From Chionis minor (lineage: Eukaryota > Chordata > Aves > Charadriiformes > Chionididae), in assembly GCA_013398295.1 (NCBI GenBank), contig VZSF01011284.1, forward strand, positions 186,001-250,000: a stretch of DNA of 64,000 bases, in the 5' to 3' direction. Below the pieces are notes generated by a model. That model saw only the letters and a program-made list of their open reading frames with translations, searched no databases and had not been told where the DNA came from. Positions 1 through 14,304 of this stretch are shown here, in pieces. A program made the translations under genes and the position numbers. Within the stretch, counting starts at the first letter, position 1. Every line of letters begins with the position of its first letter.

Positions 1-2104
1 TTCAATGGCAAGACTCAGATTAGTGCAATTTACCATTTTATGTTATTGATTTTAATGTGAATCCTGTGTGATGGAGAAGCACGCCACATACCTCAATATA
101 AACAGTCATTCAATAAAAACAGAGCTCTGCAGCCACCGGTTTTATTTCCCCAAATCCCCAGTGATTAAAATGTGGAGGAGTGAAGAGGTTGGGTTTGAGC
201 AACAGGAGAGAGGCATGGGATTAGAATATTATTGTCTTGGAAAGCTCTCTCTAAGCACACCTGAGCTAGCCCAGGCTGTGAAAGCCTGCCTGGGGAACTG
301 AGAGACCTGCACGGCTTTTTTGAGGCTGAGGTCACCTTTCTCGGTAGAAAGAATAAACCAGGAGTTGGCTCAGGCATGAAGACCTGAAGTGCTCCTGTGC
401 CCTGCAAACCACAGGAGTAATTGCTCAGTAATGGAAGAAAATAAAAGTAACATATGCACCTTAAATATATAAATATCTTAGAGTGATCTATTATTTGGAA
501 GGTAAATTTTTTAAAGTTAGCCACTGTACCAAGATTCACCTAATTTCAGATGTTTATAAACCAACATCTAAAAGCACCATCCTGAAGCCGTGGGGTACAA
601 GTGCTTCCACTGGACAGCAGATTTCCCTGATCTTAGGCAGCAGTCTTGGGATGTGGACCTGGAGGGAAGTTTTTCCTCTATGTTGGCCAAAAAGGCCCTT
701 ACAGCTAGTTTAGTTTTAAACTAGGTGGTATGTAGAAGGAACCTGAGCCTGTGGACCCACCTGTACCTGGCTCACCTTATGGATGAAGCCTCCCTGTCTC
801 ATCAAGCCTACTTACTCCATCTAGTCCACTTCTGTTGCAGAAATGTTTCTCTGCGGATACAGGTGCATCATCCTATACCTTTGATAGGTGTGAAAGCAGG
901 TAAAGTTGATGCAAGCTGTGTATTTTTTTTTTTTGTATTTGTTTCGCTTCATTCTGAATTGCAGGATAGACAGCAGTCTATCTTCAATTTGGATGAAACA
1001 TTATGAAATGGAGCGGAGAGTGATGGACATACAGGATGGCTAGGGAAGGAACAGTAGGACTTGAAGCAGAAAAGCAAAGGATCTATTGAAGGGATATACA
1101 AGACAAGACAGGAGAAAAATAATGCAGAATAATAATTCTGAGCTCAGTTCTGTTCTCCTTTACAGCCAAGCAGCTTTATTGGAGCACAGCTCTGCATTCA
1201 GTGGGACTGCATAACTGCAGTCAAGGAAGAATTTTTCTCAAGAATAGCAAGGAAAAAGGTCAGAATCAGGGGAATAATACTGGGTGGCTCGATAATCCAG
1301 TGCTGCATTTATTATATACGTTGGAAGTAAAAAGAAAAAAGCCTAATATTTTGCTTGGGGGAAAAAAATGATACTGCACTAATTCTCCCAGTCCTGTGCA
1401 TCTTGTTGAGATGACTAGTTTGTAGAGCAATACATGCATGTGAAAACTTGATTGTCAGTACATAAAAGTCTGCAGAGATGAAGCAGGCAATGTGGGTAGA
1501 GAGGGAAGATGATATTCAAATTACTGACATTTATTTGGACAATGACTGCTTATAAAACATAAAATTTTAACAAACTGGGGGGGGTTTAATAGAGAAACAA
1601 AATAGAGAAATAAAAATTAAAAAAAAATACAAAGACATGAGCTTCATTTGTGCAGTGAAAATGGAGATTTTGTGCATAACACCTGCAGTTAGTACTGATA
1701 TAGTATGAAGGGTACACCATAAATACTGATCTCCCTGACAAACTGGGTCTTTCAGGAAGTTGAATAAAATGTTGTTTGCAGGTGTTCTCAGGTACCTTAA
1801 TTTCTCAGCTACAGCTTTGTCTCAAAGTGTGGAATGTGTGACAAGAAAGAAAGGAATGTGAAAAACTTAGAAAGCGGAAAGTTGTAGAGGTGAGGAAGAA
1901 AAAGAAAAGCATCCAGAGAGGCACAAAAAATAGCTAAGAGTAATGTAAAGAGAGTGTAGATGGGGAGAAAGAAGAGATACTTTAGAAAGCAGGAGAAAAA
2001 AAAATGAGAAGGGGGCACATCTGTCTCCCTGAGAGAGACACTGAAAACCACAGTGTCAGAATGACACTTAAAAAAACATTAAAAGACATAAAAAGACATT
2101 AAAA
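1..2104. other. Intergenic, no gene seen
   Basis: AT-rich sequence with short random ORFs only, none longer than 130 codons and none recognisable. A T-run lies near 920-935. I see no dispersed repeat I can name. Confidence 0.7.
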
Positions 2105-2826
2105 ACTCAGAATGAATGTGAGAGGAACTGGGTGACCTTTGGAAGAAGGATCTGTGGGTGTTGGTTGACAGTCAGCTGAACATGAGCCAGCAGTGTGCCC
2201 AGGTGGCCAAGGCGGCCAACAGCATCCTGGCCTGTGTCAGGAATAGTGTGGCCAGCAGGGCTGTGCAAGTGACCATCTCACTGTACTCAGCATTGGTGAG
2301 GCTGCACCCCAAGTGCTGTGTTAAATTTTGGGCCCCTCACAACAAGAAGGAGGTTCTGAGGCATGTCCGGAGATCGGCAACAGAGCTGGTGAGGGGTCTG
2401 GAGCACAAGTCTTATGAGGAGCAGCTGAGGCAACTGGGGTTGTTCAGCTTAGAAAAAAAGAGGCTGAGTGGAGACCTTATTGCTCTCTACAACTACCCAA
2501 AAGGTGGGTGTAGCAAGGTGGGCATCGGTCTTTTCTCCAAGTAACAGGTGATAGAACAAGAGGACACGGCCTCAAGTTGCACCGGGGAAGGTTTAGGTTG
2601 GATATTAGGAAAAATCTCCTCACCAAAAGGGTTATCAAATGCTGAAACAGGCTGCCCGCGGAAGTGGTGGAGTGGCCACCCCTGGAGGTATTTAACAGCC
2701 AGGCAGACATGGTGCTGAGGGACATGGTTTAGTGGTGCTTTTGGCAGAGTTAGGTTAACGGTTGAACTCAATGATCTTAAAGGTCCCTTCCAACCCAGAA
2801 AATTCTATGATTCTGTGATTCTATAA
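2105..2826 (+). mobile_element. CR1 LINE, 5'-truncated 3' end
   Basis: CR1 is the dominant avian non-LTR retrotransposon. The segment carries the C-terminal part of its second ORF. A frame from 2158 to 2544 reads [20 protein letters not shown], then [10 protein letters not shown] and [15 protein letters not shown], as in CR1 proteins, before a stop breaks the frame. The 3' end reads AAGGTCCCTTCCAACCC followed by the CR1-type octamer-like tail ATTCTATGATTCTGTGATTCTAT, with no poly-A. Stops and indels show it is dead. The 5' boundary is approximate. Confidence 0.93.
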
Positions 2827-5800
2827 TACTGGTGCACAGAAGGAAAAACCAGACCATGGAAATCATTGAAAGGAAAGCAAGCAGGAGAAGAGCTTTCAGA
2901 TAAAATACATGAAAGAACAGAAGATATACTTAAAGAAGAAAGCCAGGCTAAATTATTAGAAGTATGCATATTTCTGGGAATTGAAGAAACAGGTAGAGAT
3001 GGGTGAGGAGGAAGGAAAGGAAATTGAAGAAAGAGAAAATAGTTATTTTGGGATTACTTCCTGGAAATGGGGCTCTTAAAGCTTGATGTAAAAAAAACAC
3101 GTGAAGACGCATATGCAGATCTGTCACATCTCAACACTTGCAGGCTTGAATCCTGCATCCTCACTGTGAAATCTTAAGTGTGTTACTGGAGAAGGCTGCT
3201 GTTCTGCAGCACTGTACATCCCATACGGCACTGTTCGGATTGCACAGAGGTTAACTGCATATGACATGGACGTCCTCCAGAGCCTACATCAAGACACAGA
3301 CACGCATGCCGTGATGCTGTATTGGTGTTATACCCACTAAACTTTCCCACACTTGTTGCCATGTTTCTCTTTAATTTAGGGAACAGGCGGCTTCGCTGTT
3401 AGTAGGCGTCATGGCTGAATGGGGAGATGATCTAAAGAGACAAGAAATGAAAACACGAAAGGGATGTGTTTTAAATGGTATAAAATAACCCAGAAATGTC
3501 AAGGGCGGGGTTGTAGTCATCTTTCTTAGTTGCTATGTGGAGATAATTCAGAAAATACATGCAGGTAGGCAAAGAAATATTTTGTATTTCTTAGGGATAA
3601 TTGTACAGAAAAATTATGCATCACATGTTCTAAAAAGGTAATATAGTAATATAATTAACTGGAATTGTGTTGCAACTGTTATTGTATAATTCCTTACTTA
3701 TTAACTATAAGTTTTTGACATCTTCATTGCACAAGTGTTTTCCATAAAATGTCCTTCTAAAATATACGCAGAAAGCATGAGAGGGTTGCATGTGTTTCAG
3801 AGTGACAGCACTTGTCATTTGGGAATCGATACAAAGAGCTAGATCCCTATTTCTTTTTTTGCTTACGTTTTCTCCTTTAGGAGAAGATATATTCCATTTT
3901 AGTTAGGCCACAATTTAAAAAATTATGCATTTTATTAGTGTTTCCTCAGACCTATATACCAACGTGAGCTACAACAAACGACAATATTCTGGTGTGTGCT
4001 TGTCATAAAAGTCTGACAACCAGTCAATTCTGCTTCAGATTGTAAAAATGCATGAAAGATAAGAAAACTGCAGCTGTGAATTACCAAATAGTAGACCCGT
4101 CACTTTAATGCCCAAGATTCACGTGTCAGAAGCTGATTTAGCACATCCACCCACCAAACTTAATAGGTATCAACTTTTCAACAAACACATGAGTATTTGT
4201 CTTTATAATTTGTCCTAGGTCAAATGAAGAGAAGAGATATCCATGCAGTTTTGCAGGCTTACTGAAAGGCTTGGGAGGCTTTCAAGACCTCTCTTTCTAG
4301 TGAGCAGAATAGTTTAAACCAGTCAAATTGCAAAAGAAACTGCATCATATGTTACTTCCCATGTAGCATACCACCTAGTGCTTGTGTAGGCAAAAAATAC
4401 GGGATTTGTTAAAAATCCAAAATTGCTCTTTCTTTCCAGTTGAAGGGAACCTGTGCCTCCCACGTCTCACAACCCTTTTAAGCTGCCAGACTGGGTATGC
4501 ATTTCAAAAACTGCAAAACACATGTATAGAGATTATATTTACCTCCCCTTTCTTGAAGATGGGGCTTGTGCCTGCGCCGTCCCAGCAGAGCAAATCTGCG
4601 ACGGGGGGTGGTGACCGGCCGGTGGGCACTGCTCGAGCGCTCCACGCGGGACCAAGGGGGAAACCTTGGGTTTGACCTGGGAATGAGGACGTGGCAATGC
4701 ATAACGGGATCACCGCCACTCCTGCTGCTGTGCAACACGCTGCTGAGCTGGCCGTGGCTTTCTTAAAGGTAGGGGTTTCACAAACTACAGTAATTGAGAC
4801 TGAAGGTTACCTTTTTCGTTGATCACCATGATTAGTATCTCAGTCTAGCGGGAGGAAAAGCACTCCTCTTGCAGGGAGAAAGACCCTATACCTCTGTTTT
4901 TTACTGTAAAAACCATGCTGTGTAGCGTAACCAGTGTTAGCCCTGTGATAGCTCATTACCCAGCAACAGAGAGCTCGCTATCCAAATTTGGAGGCACAGA
5001 ACCGCAGAGCAGGTTACCGTCCTCATCTCAAACACATTAATAGCTTGAAAAAAGATATGCTTATCCATCATTCCTTCAGAAGTCTTTTCATACCACAGGT
5101 TTTGAAAATAGGTCCTAAACACTTCGCTCTCTAAGATGGTTTTTGTTGTATTTTGCTGAGCAGGGGGAAAAAAAAAAAGAAAAAAGAAAAGAAACATGAG
5201 GGCCTGCTTTGAAATTTTCCTCTTCAAGGAATATTTTCCTCTCTTCCTAAAGTAATGTTTGATGAGAAATAAATTGCCGGAGAGTTACTTACAAAGCCTC
5301 TTACAAACCACAGGGAAATAGATATTCAGTGGTAATGAGAGGAAAGAAATGGAATGTTTTTGGCAGGCGTTGGAAGCGATTTATCTCTAGCAATGGAAAT
5401 CCCCTCCCTGACAAGGGGCTCGCTGGCAGGAGGTCTGTGCATCAAGGTGTTTGCCGGTCTCCTTGCAGAGGCATCACTGCCCCCTCCAACGCAGCGGTCC
5501 GAGTGTGTCCTGCATTTAGGATAAATTCAGCAATGTTTGGTTGGCTGGCCAGGTGCAAACCCAGCTCACTTTCTTTGGGTCATGACTCCTTCACGTGCCT
5601 GGCTTGAATGCCTGCTTTAGCAGCAGCGTTTCTTTCTCAGCTGTCAGAGTACACTGGCCTTGAAATGCTCAGTGTTATTTATTGCAGTAGCTTCCCTCCA
5701 CCATAACCTGCACGGCCCTTCTGGGCATCTCCCCATGAGTCTGCTATAATTTTCTGATTTAGAGTAGGATAGGAAAAAGTAAAGAAACCCAAAAGCCAAA

Positions 5801-7238
5801 AAAAAACGAATTAGTTGTGGATTCACAACAGGAACAGCAGATTGAAAATGGCTACAGCCAAGACATGAGAAAAGGAAGAGTACATTAATTCCATAAAAAG
5901 ACTTCATTTCTATAATTCAAAAATGAAACTTTTCAGCTTCCACTTAGAAAGGACCATTTTCATTAGCAAACTAGCATGAATAACATAGCACAACATGAAG
6001 GGAAATTAATGTTCAGGCTGAATTACATACAGGGATCTGCCCAGTGTAGGTTTTCTTGCCTTTGCTGTGTTGCCTAATATCTGAAAAGACGACTCTGTTT
6101 TTCCCCCTCCCTGAATATATTTCAATGTGCCAGTGAGCCAAAACCTCTACATTTTGCCCCGCTTTGCCACAGACTCCTCTCCAAGCATGCCAAGGTGCTG
6201 GCAGCTCACCACCCCTGGAAGCCAGTTGCAAGCTTAAATCTGTTTCAGCCAACTGACCTGAACTACACCACGCTGCTTTGTAGCTAGAGTTGATTGTGAA
6301 ATCCGTGGTTTCACTCGTTCTTCCTGTGAGCCGTCCCCCAACCAGTATCCCTTATCCGATGTTGTAGGGTCAGAGCGACCTGGACTATCAAGGGGCCTCT
6401 GGATGTACTTTGAAGTGTGAAGGACAAAGAGGAAACAAGGCTGGCTCCGAAAGTTTTACAAACACGTCTGAAAACCTGTGTCTCTGTTTCCAAGGAATGT
6501 AAAGCTGGCAAGCATTGTTTGTCTGAGAGATTCTCTCTTCAGGCTTTCCTGACACATCTGGAGTTGAGGGTCTAATAAAATGCTCAGCTGGGAAAAAATG
6601 CTTTCTTTAGGATCAAATGGAACACAATGGTTGTTTTTGTTGTTTTCCTTTGCTGGCTTTTATTTCATACAGGTGTTTTTTTCCTTTCACGAAGATGGCA
6701 AGCGCATCCGTACTACAGAGTCCTCTCTGGTGGAAGGAGCCCAAACCTCAGTCCCTTGTGGGACTTTCGCAGCCGGGTCCTGGGCTTCCTCCCCACCACT
6801 TCCTCAGCAGCCAGCTGGACCAGGGACAGACCGGCCTCGGCAAGCACAGGGCTGGCAGCGTCCATGGCCCGAGCGGGTACAGGTGATGGTGGCACTGAAG
6901 GCACTACCAGTTATGTGTCACATGAAGGATGTCTGATTTCCCACATTCGCGGCCACAACCAAAACAGCCAACATTTTGCCCGACTCTCAGTTTGCTACCT
7001 CAGATAGAGCTTAGCTGCCATGTTTTAGGTATGCTTCTCAGATGATTTCATGTTGCTCTGGCTAGGTTTTGCCTTTACCACACGCACAAAGAGACTTTGC
7101 AACTTTAGGAAATAATTGACATAGTAGGTGCTTGAAAGAACACTGTCTTAAAGTAAGTCTATGCTGGTCAAGCTCTGTATCCAACCTCATTCCTCCTCAG
7201 TTGCTTCCCTTCTATCACTGTCAGATGAAATACCTTCT
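2827..7238. other. Intergenic, no gene seen
   Basis: Unique-looking sequence between the first CR1 copy and the purine tract. A small GC-richer patch at about 4560-4700 has a few CpG dinucleotides. An A-rich run lies at 5164-5195. ORFs of up to 126 codons near 6.6-7.0 kb overlap one another in three frames and match nothing I know. Confidence 0.65.
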
Positions 7239-7588
7239 GGAGAAGGAGAAGAAGGAGAAGGAGAAGGAAGAAGGAAGAAGAAGGAAGAAGGAAAAAGGAA
7301 GAAGGAAGAAGGAAGAAGGGAGAGAGAGAGGGAGAGGGAGAGGGAGAGGGAGAGGGAGAGGGAGAGGGAGAGGGAAAAGGAAAAATGAAAAAGAAAGGAA
7401 AAAGGAAAAGGGAAAAAGGAAAAAGGAAAAAGGAAAAGGGAAAAAGGAAAAGAAGGAAAAATGAAAGGAAAAAGAAAAAGAAAACGAAAAAGGAAAAAGG
7501 AAAAGAAAAGGAAAAAGGAAAGGAAAAAGAAAAAAAAAAAGAGAAAAAGAAAAGGAAAAGCGAAAAAGAAAAGGAAAAGAAAAAAGAA
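7239..7588 (+). repeat. Polypurine low-complexity tract
   Basis: About 350 bp that are almost only A and G, with a handful of T or C interruptions. It starts as GGAGAA/GGAAGAA repeats, passes through a regular GGGAGA hexamer block at about 7318-7374, and ends as GGAAAA/GAAAAA repeats. Its minus strand is a pure pyrimidine tract. Lys/Glu/Arg-rich or Phe/Ser/Leu-rich ORFs across it are artefacts of the repeat. Confidence 0.97.
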
Positions 7589-10500
7589 TTTCATGTTTGA
7601 TGAGCTCCTACCCTTAAAGGTTCTTGAGAACAGGGAGTGCGATCATCCAACTCAGCCCTTACCCCACCACAACAGCCACCCACTGGTGCACAGGTCAGTT
7701 AGCAGCAGCTCTAATAAGGACCCTCTCCCCATGGGTGGTCTCAGCTTTACTCCCATTTGTACTTTTATGGTACTTTGATACAGAAACACAAATGCTTCTT
7801 TTATTATTGTGTGCCACTTTAGATTTCAAACTTGTCTGAAAGGATCATCACAGGGACTCCCACATCCTAAAATACTCAGGATCTTGCAAAGCCAAATGTG
7901 TTCTTATTTTTTCTTTTTTCTTTCTTTTCTTTCTTTTTTTCTCTGATGTGGTTGAGTTCAGGACTAAGATTACCCCTTGGCCATTTACCAGACAGACTGT
8001 ACATTGTGTTCATGCTTTTCAGTGCTGTTGCCTCCCTAGTATCACCATGGTATGCTGCATTAGCAATAATATTTACCATCTCATCAGTCGGTCAGTAGCA
8101 TCTGGCTTAATGAAACAGTTCGTTATTCAGCACAAATCACAGTCATTGAGAAATCAAGCTGGGAGATGTTTATTTACTGAACTTTTATTATCCCAATGTG
8201 CATAGATTTTCAGAAAAAAATGCATTAAACTTGTGACTTTGAATAGTGAGCATGAGATGGAGGGGAAAAAAAGAGCTATTTATACTGGTTCCTTCAAATG
8301 AAGTTTTACCTTACTTTGCCTGTGTAGAAAGGATGCAAATCTAATTTGCTTATTCACAATTTAAGGTCCTTCTCATGGTGTTAGAACAGAGTTAAAAAGG
8401 ACTCTGGGTCAGCTGTGTTTTACCTCCATTCTAGTAAACACAGATTAATTCTGTATGGTTAAGACACTGCATACAGTATCACAATACTGTTGTGAACCTG
8501 AAAAGAGAGATTTGTGGGAATGGCATTGGCAACAAATGCCTCCAGAGAGGAAAGTGTTTTCTTTTCTTGTAGAGTATTTACATCTAGAAAGACATATAGA
8601 CAATTAAATACTCTCTTCTACCACACATCCACTTTTTTTTTTTTTTTTAGTACAAATAAACACAGCATGGGTATTCAACTGTTTCCAGCTCCCAAAGTGA
8701 TGGAGAAACTCACTGAAGTTTCTGATACTTCACCAAACAATTACCTGAGCGTGGTGGCCGTTTTATTTGGTTGGGGTTTGTTGGGTTTTTTTCTCTGTGA
8801 TTTGTTTTTCTCTCTTTTCCTTGGGAGGAAGGGGGACAGGGAGGCAATACAAAACAAACTTGGGTAAAACATTTAGTTTTACTTTATAAGTAATGAAATG
8901 AGGCAAAATGCAGCTAAAAAAAATTACCCAATGCCAATTAATTTAAAAAAAAAGTACAAAAGAGCCACATGTATGGTTTGTTAAGTAAAAAAATAGAATA
9001 AATGTTTTAGCCATCTCCCTTCTGACAGGATTGCTTTACCATCCTTCATAAATTTGTCTTAGCTGATAGCTTTGCATAAGACTCCCCAGATAACACCAAG
9101 CTACCAAATTTTCTCCTGTACTCTGGGCTCCAGCCAACATAGCTTTGCCAGTAGCATTCACAGCACCGCAATGCCCTGGTTTGTTGGCTATTTTAATTTA
9201 ATGCATCTGTGAGGCTTCTTTCAGCCCTGCTTGGATAGCTGTAGGGCTAGAGAAACGTCAGGGTATCTTGTGCTACCGGAAAAGCCCTGGGGATGTACAC
9301 GTGCAAAATGCTCCTTTAGCACTTCGCAGAGACTTACGCATGCACCCACCCCTGGGAACAGCCCTGGTGACCCACACAGCAGCCTTCCTCAGAGTGTTCA
9401 AGGCACCAAGATGACACCCATATGGAAATAAGCAAGGCAGGGGACTTTTGGGACATCTCACACCCCTTGAGAAAGGCTCTCAGCAGTGGAAGACTGAAGG
9501 ATGCCCTGATCCATGATGAGTCACGGAAGGCGAGTGGCACTGCCAGTCCTTGGTGGGGTTTCACATCTCGTCTCCATCCTCCTTCCACCCCAGTCCTCAC
9601 TGAGGTCACCCCTGCTGTCCCCGAGCTGCTGCTGGTCCCCCCTGCCCCTGGCGGGGCTGCAGCTGGCCAGGGATGCAGGGGGAAGTGTCTGCCTTGCCTG
9701 CTGGGGGGGTGACCTGGGCTTGCACCGCTGCGGTTCTCCCACCCGACCCTGGAGAGCAATCCCTGTATCAAAGGCTTTTTCCGAAGAGCTGTTTCCACAG
9801 GTACGTCCTGAACTTGCACAATGTGAGAATGCGCTTCTGGGTATCTCCTCATTTTTCCAGTGATTATCAGTTTGCAGGGAGCTGTAGGCTACAAACCCCA
9901 TGCAAATATCTTCAGCTATTCAGCTCCAGTAAACGCTGAGAGCCCGTGGACAATTAGGGCTGCCCAAAAGAAAGGGAATAAAACCATTGCTGACCGCATT
10001 CTTTTTTTTTTTTTCCCATGGGTACGTGGAGGATGGGGATACGGAGAGGGCATGGGGAGGGAGGGAGCTTTATCGTTACTGAAAATAAAAGGGAGGCAAG
10101 AACGGTGAGCGTAGCTAAATCATCTGCAAGTGAAAAGCTGCACCGCTCGCTTGTTAGGAAGAACATGCAGCAGGGTAGCATGCCGCCGTACGCGGCACGG
10201 CGTGGGGAGTTGCTAGGTTACCCCCAGCATCAGGAATTCAGGGAACAATGTACTGACATCTTTTTCAATTTTGAAAAATAAAATAGGTATTGACATAAAA
10301 TACAGTGTGGCACTGAAGTAATTCCGCAGCGGAGAGATCAGAGGGAAATGAGCCTTTCATCTTGGCGACGGTGGTTTGCTCCTGGTTGTGACTTACAGAG
10401 GGCGGCGGTGGGACGGCTGGCGGGGGTGCCCGCCTGTGGCAGGATGCTGGCAGCTCCTGCGCCCCAGGAACCCCTGCCCCAGCCCCGCACCCCAAACCCA

Positions 10501-13500
10501 ACAAGCAGCTGCTGCTCCCAGCCACGCCGTCTGGTCCTGCAGAAACCCCTGACAGCCCCCGTGGAGGTATGGGCCTCGAAATGGGTGGGGGGAGACGGAA
10601 ATAAGCCACCCTTTCATGATGGAAACAAATCTGACAGGTCTAGGGGAGGCTCTCAGCTTACTGGTGGTGTGTCTTGAGCTTTATTATCATTGTTACTGAC
10701 ATCATTCACTCTCCTGTTCATAGATAATGTCATAATTTACAGTCAAGCATTGTGCATGCTGGATGGTTGATGTCACTTGGGCATGAATAACCCTTTCTAT
10801 AGGATTAATAATGGATCTTCCGTAAGAAGCAGGAGTGGGGAGGGGGAAGAGTGGGGGAGCTCCCTCCTAAAGACAGCCTTTCCTCAGATGCTCTGCTCAA
10901 GGTGATAAGATGAACTTCCTCAAGCCTGTGCACTGTGCTCCTGTTGTCCTAAAACAATCACTTGGTGCAGGAGAAAATACGATGTCTGCACAGGGAGAAG
11001 ACAAAGGTACCTGCCAGCATTCCCATGCACAGGCATGGCAGGGTGCTTGGCAGGTTATGAAGGAGAGCTGTCTTGCACCAACAGGTCAGGTGGTGGCACG
11101 GGCTTCACCACCACGTGAAATAGACTCTTTTTAATGTTACAGGTGCACCACTTCTCAGAAAAACATAAGGTCACTGCCACTGCATGGTCACTTGGCCACA
11201 ATTCTTCAGGGATCAGAGAGGGCAGGACACAATGTCCCCCTTCTCCAATCTTGCTTTAAAAAAATACACAACCACGTTTCTATGCTAGGAGCAGGTTTGT
11301 TTCAGTCAATTGCAATGTCTTCCAAAATAAACAGGCTGCCATACAAAGCTCATGCGCTTTTCACCTTTCTGCCTAAAGTTGCGTGCACGTCCCTCAGAAG
11401 TCCCACCAACACTTTTGTGTTGGGCAACAATGGAGGAGAAAGTAGTCTGCTTGCGGTAATGCTATACGACAATTAACCACAGCCCCAAACTCTCATTATC
11501 AATTTACCAGGGCAGCTTGGACCACGATGGATGACCTACAAGAAGGCTTCATTTTCTTGTTGATGCTTTTCACGTCCATCTTTTCAGATTGTCAGCAGAT
11601 TTTTATATTCTGCAAAAATGAGTATCAATAAAGGCTGGTTTTTTCTGGATGGATTCCGATGACACCATAAACTGCAAGAGCAACCCCTGAAAGATTTGCA
11701 AAACCCCACCACAATCCAAGGGTAAAATTTTGTAATTAGTAAAGGATGAATTTCAAAGTGATCAGGACTTTAGCTTCATTTACTGAATCTATATGTCTTC
11801 AGTTTCTGTAAAACTACATGTATATTATCTAAATTATCAAAAACTCGTTGGATTCCTAAAATAGATCTGAATTTACTTACAGAAGGGATTTTTCATAGGT
11901 ATAAGTTTTAAAAATAAGTCCTGTAAGGATACCCTCTGATCCACAGTGCTGGCTAAAGGCAGAGCTAACTCATCTTTATCTTTCCTTATACCAGTTTTCC
12001 TAGCTTGCTCTTAAAAATGACTTATGGCTAGTATTTCAGCACTTCCCAAGACAAAACTCAGATTCTAGTATTTAACTCTCCCTACTGTCCATTAGGTTTT
12101 CCTGATGTTTAACCTCAGTTGTGGGTTTTGTAATGTGCACTCATAATTCCCTTCTAATTTACAGCAGACAAAAAAGAGAGTTTATTCCTCTTTTTTCTTT
12201 TTTTCCCCCAAGCTTTTTGGCACTTTTAAAGAATACTACCAGCTTCCTTCAGTCACCTCTTCACTAAACTAAGGTAAGCTAATTCTTGTTTCCTTCTGCA
12301 TTTCCTCCTAGCTCACATTTTTGCAGAGTTGATCCAACTCACTACCATCCTCTGCATTTACATCCCCTCCCATAATCTCTTTCTCTTGTGCAACTTTGCA
12401 AATTAGGGTTTCCAGCCAACCTTTAAACACTAATGGCTGGTTCTCAGCTGAACAAAATAAATGTTGCCACACAAATGGAATCAAGCTGACTTGAGCCAAC
12501 AGTAACTATTATCACCTGTAAAGTGGGTGCAAAAATATGTACACGCTTGACAAGTTCTTTGAATTATGTGGATAGGAAAGCATTGCAAAAGTAGGCATTA
12601 CTATTTTTCCTCTGCTGCTAATCATCACAATCATACTCCACCTCTAGAAGAATTAGCTCAAATAAGCAGCACTAGGTGCCTCCACTACTGGGGGGCAAAA
12701 AGCTTGCTTAGATAACAGCAGGAAGACTTGAAGAATCAGCTTCAAATCTCACCCCCAAGTAGTGGTGAGGTTGGTGCAGGGTGCATGGGGCGCCAGAAGG
12801 CAGCCAGGTACAGGACTGTGACCTTCTGGTGGTGGAGTGGGGTTTTCCTCTTCTTAGTCACCCCTAAACAAACCAAAAATGCACCGGGTTTTTTTCATTG
12901 TAAAGATCAATTAGAGTCACATTACTCTGCCAGACCTTTCCTTGGAATAGCATTGCTGCAAATCTTTCCTACTTCAAGGAAGAATACTAGTCTTGGCAGT
13001 TAAGACTGCCAATTTATGTCTCATAATTCTGGGGCAACACCCAAAAATAGAAAGACAATGAAAACATCTATTTTTAAACCCTTGATGTATTACTTACTGT
13101 ATTTTCTCCAGCACCAGCTTAATCTTTCTGTTCATCAGATAAAAGGTAATTTGACAACATTTTGTAGAAAACGGAGCATCAAATTATAGCCTGGAGTAGA
13201 GGAAATCAAATTATTTTTTAATTTTAAAATACTTTTATTAAGAACTCAAATTATCTTACAACATTAAATTTTTAATAAGATAGTATCAACCTCAAGTTTT
13301 AACAGAAAATGGGATTTGTGTTGCTTGATTTCTGGGACCTTTTTTGGGTTTTTTTAATGGTTTAAAAGTGCCTTTCTAGTCTGAGAAAAGCATTTGTAAA
13401 AATGGTACCATGGGATGCACATTTTGCAACTCTCTGTGACTTCCAGACCCAAATCTGATAACTTTAAAAGTAAAAACATTTCTTTTTAAGTCCTGTTATA

Positions 13501-14211
13501 CTAATCTGTTATGCCCCTTGTCTGCAAAGTGCTTGACTTGTTCTTTGCAAGAAAGACGTTATTCAAGGCGGCTGAAGTAAAAGGATTAAATTTTCTTTTA
13601 CTACGTTGACTACTCAATTTTGTGCCTTTTATTTCCTCGAATACCCACGGTTTGTGAAGCAACCATATGAGCCAGTTTAATCTTCGGCATCTGCAAAGCA
13701 CTCACCGCGTTGGTCGCCAGGCTGCAGTACTTCATGTTCTTCTTCAAAGAAGTCCTAGGTGTAAGGTGAAGGATTCGTACATCTGAAGACAATCAAAGCC
13801 TGTGAGGTGCTTGGGGAGAAGTACGCTTAGCTCACCTGCCCTCTCATCCTCCTTTACCAAACTCCCTGGTCCATATAAACAAGCTGGTGGCATTTTACCA
13901 CTGGTAGTTTACAAGCAAAGTGCTTTTCTCCTACGATGCGGGAACATTCAAGAATGAGCAGACAGCCCGGCCCGATGCCTCTCCTCACCCATGCCTACCA
14001 CCCACGCTCATCTTCCTCGTACAAAAGTCCAAACAAGGACATGCCCGAATGCCGTGTTTAATGAAAGGAATATAAAATGAATTCCAGCTATCCTACCATA
14101 AATGTGAATGACTCATTTACTCTGTCGTCTCCAAAGCCAACTAACGCTCACCTAAAATTAGGACATGTCACAGGATGGACGTGCAGGGAGAGGACTGTAA
14201 GACAACTTTTT
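7589..14211. other. Intergenic, no gene seen
   Basis: Mostly unique sequence. GC-richer patches lie at about 9500-9800 and 10330-10600, the latter with several CpGs, but neither shows a clear promoter or coding pattern. T-runs at 7907-7940, 8631-8649 and 10002-10015 are simple homopolymers. Confidence 0.6.
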
Positions 14212-14304
14212 CTTCTCCTGCGTTAACCTGCAAGTGGTCCTGTCACGACCATGAATGTGACATCAACACAGCTAGCCCCAAAGCCAGTTACACCAAGCTG
14301 AGAA
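14212..14304 (+). repeat. Inverted repeat, left arm (93 bp)
   Basis: This segment is the reverse complement of 15673-15765 with 10 mismatches in 93 bases and no gap. The inner 48 bases (14257-14304) are identical to the reverse complement of 15673-15720. The shared core includes CAGTTACACCAAGCTGAGAA. Its family is not known to me; ancient amniote repeats with GTTACACCAGCTGAG-like ends are a possible relative. Confidence 0.92.

Noticed and set aside
2477..2771. Minus-strand ORFs of 82 and 92 codons
   Set aside because: They are antisense readings of the CR1 copy at 2105-2826.
7132..7600. Lys/Glu-rich and Phe/Ser/Leu-rich ORFs
   Set aside because: They are translations of the polypurine tract on either strand.
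7600..7700. Possible repeat fragment after the purine tract
   Set aside because: Phrases such as GATCATCCAACTCAGCCC recall avian repeat sequence, but I could not align it to CR1 or any family I know.
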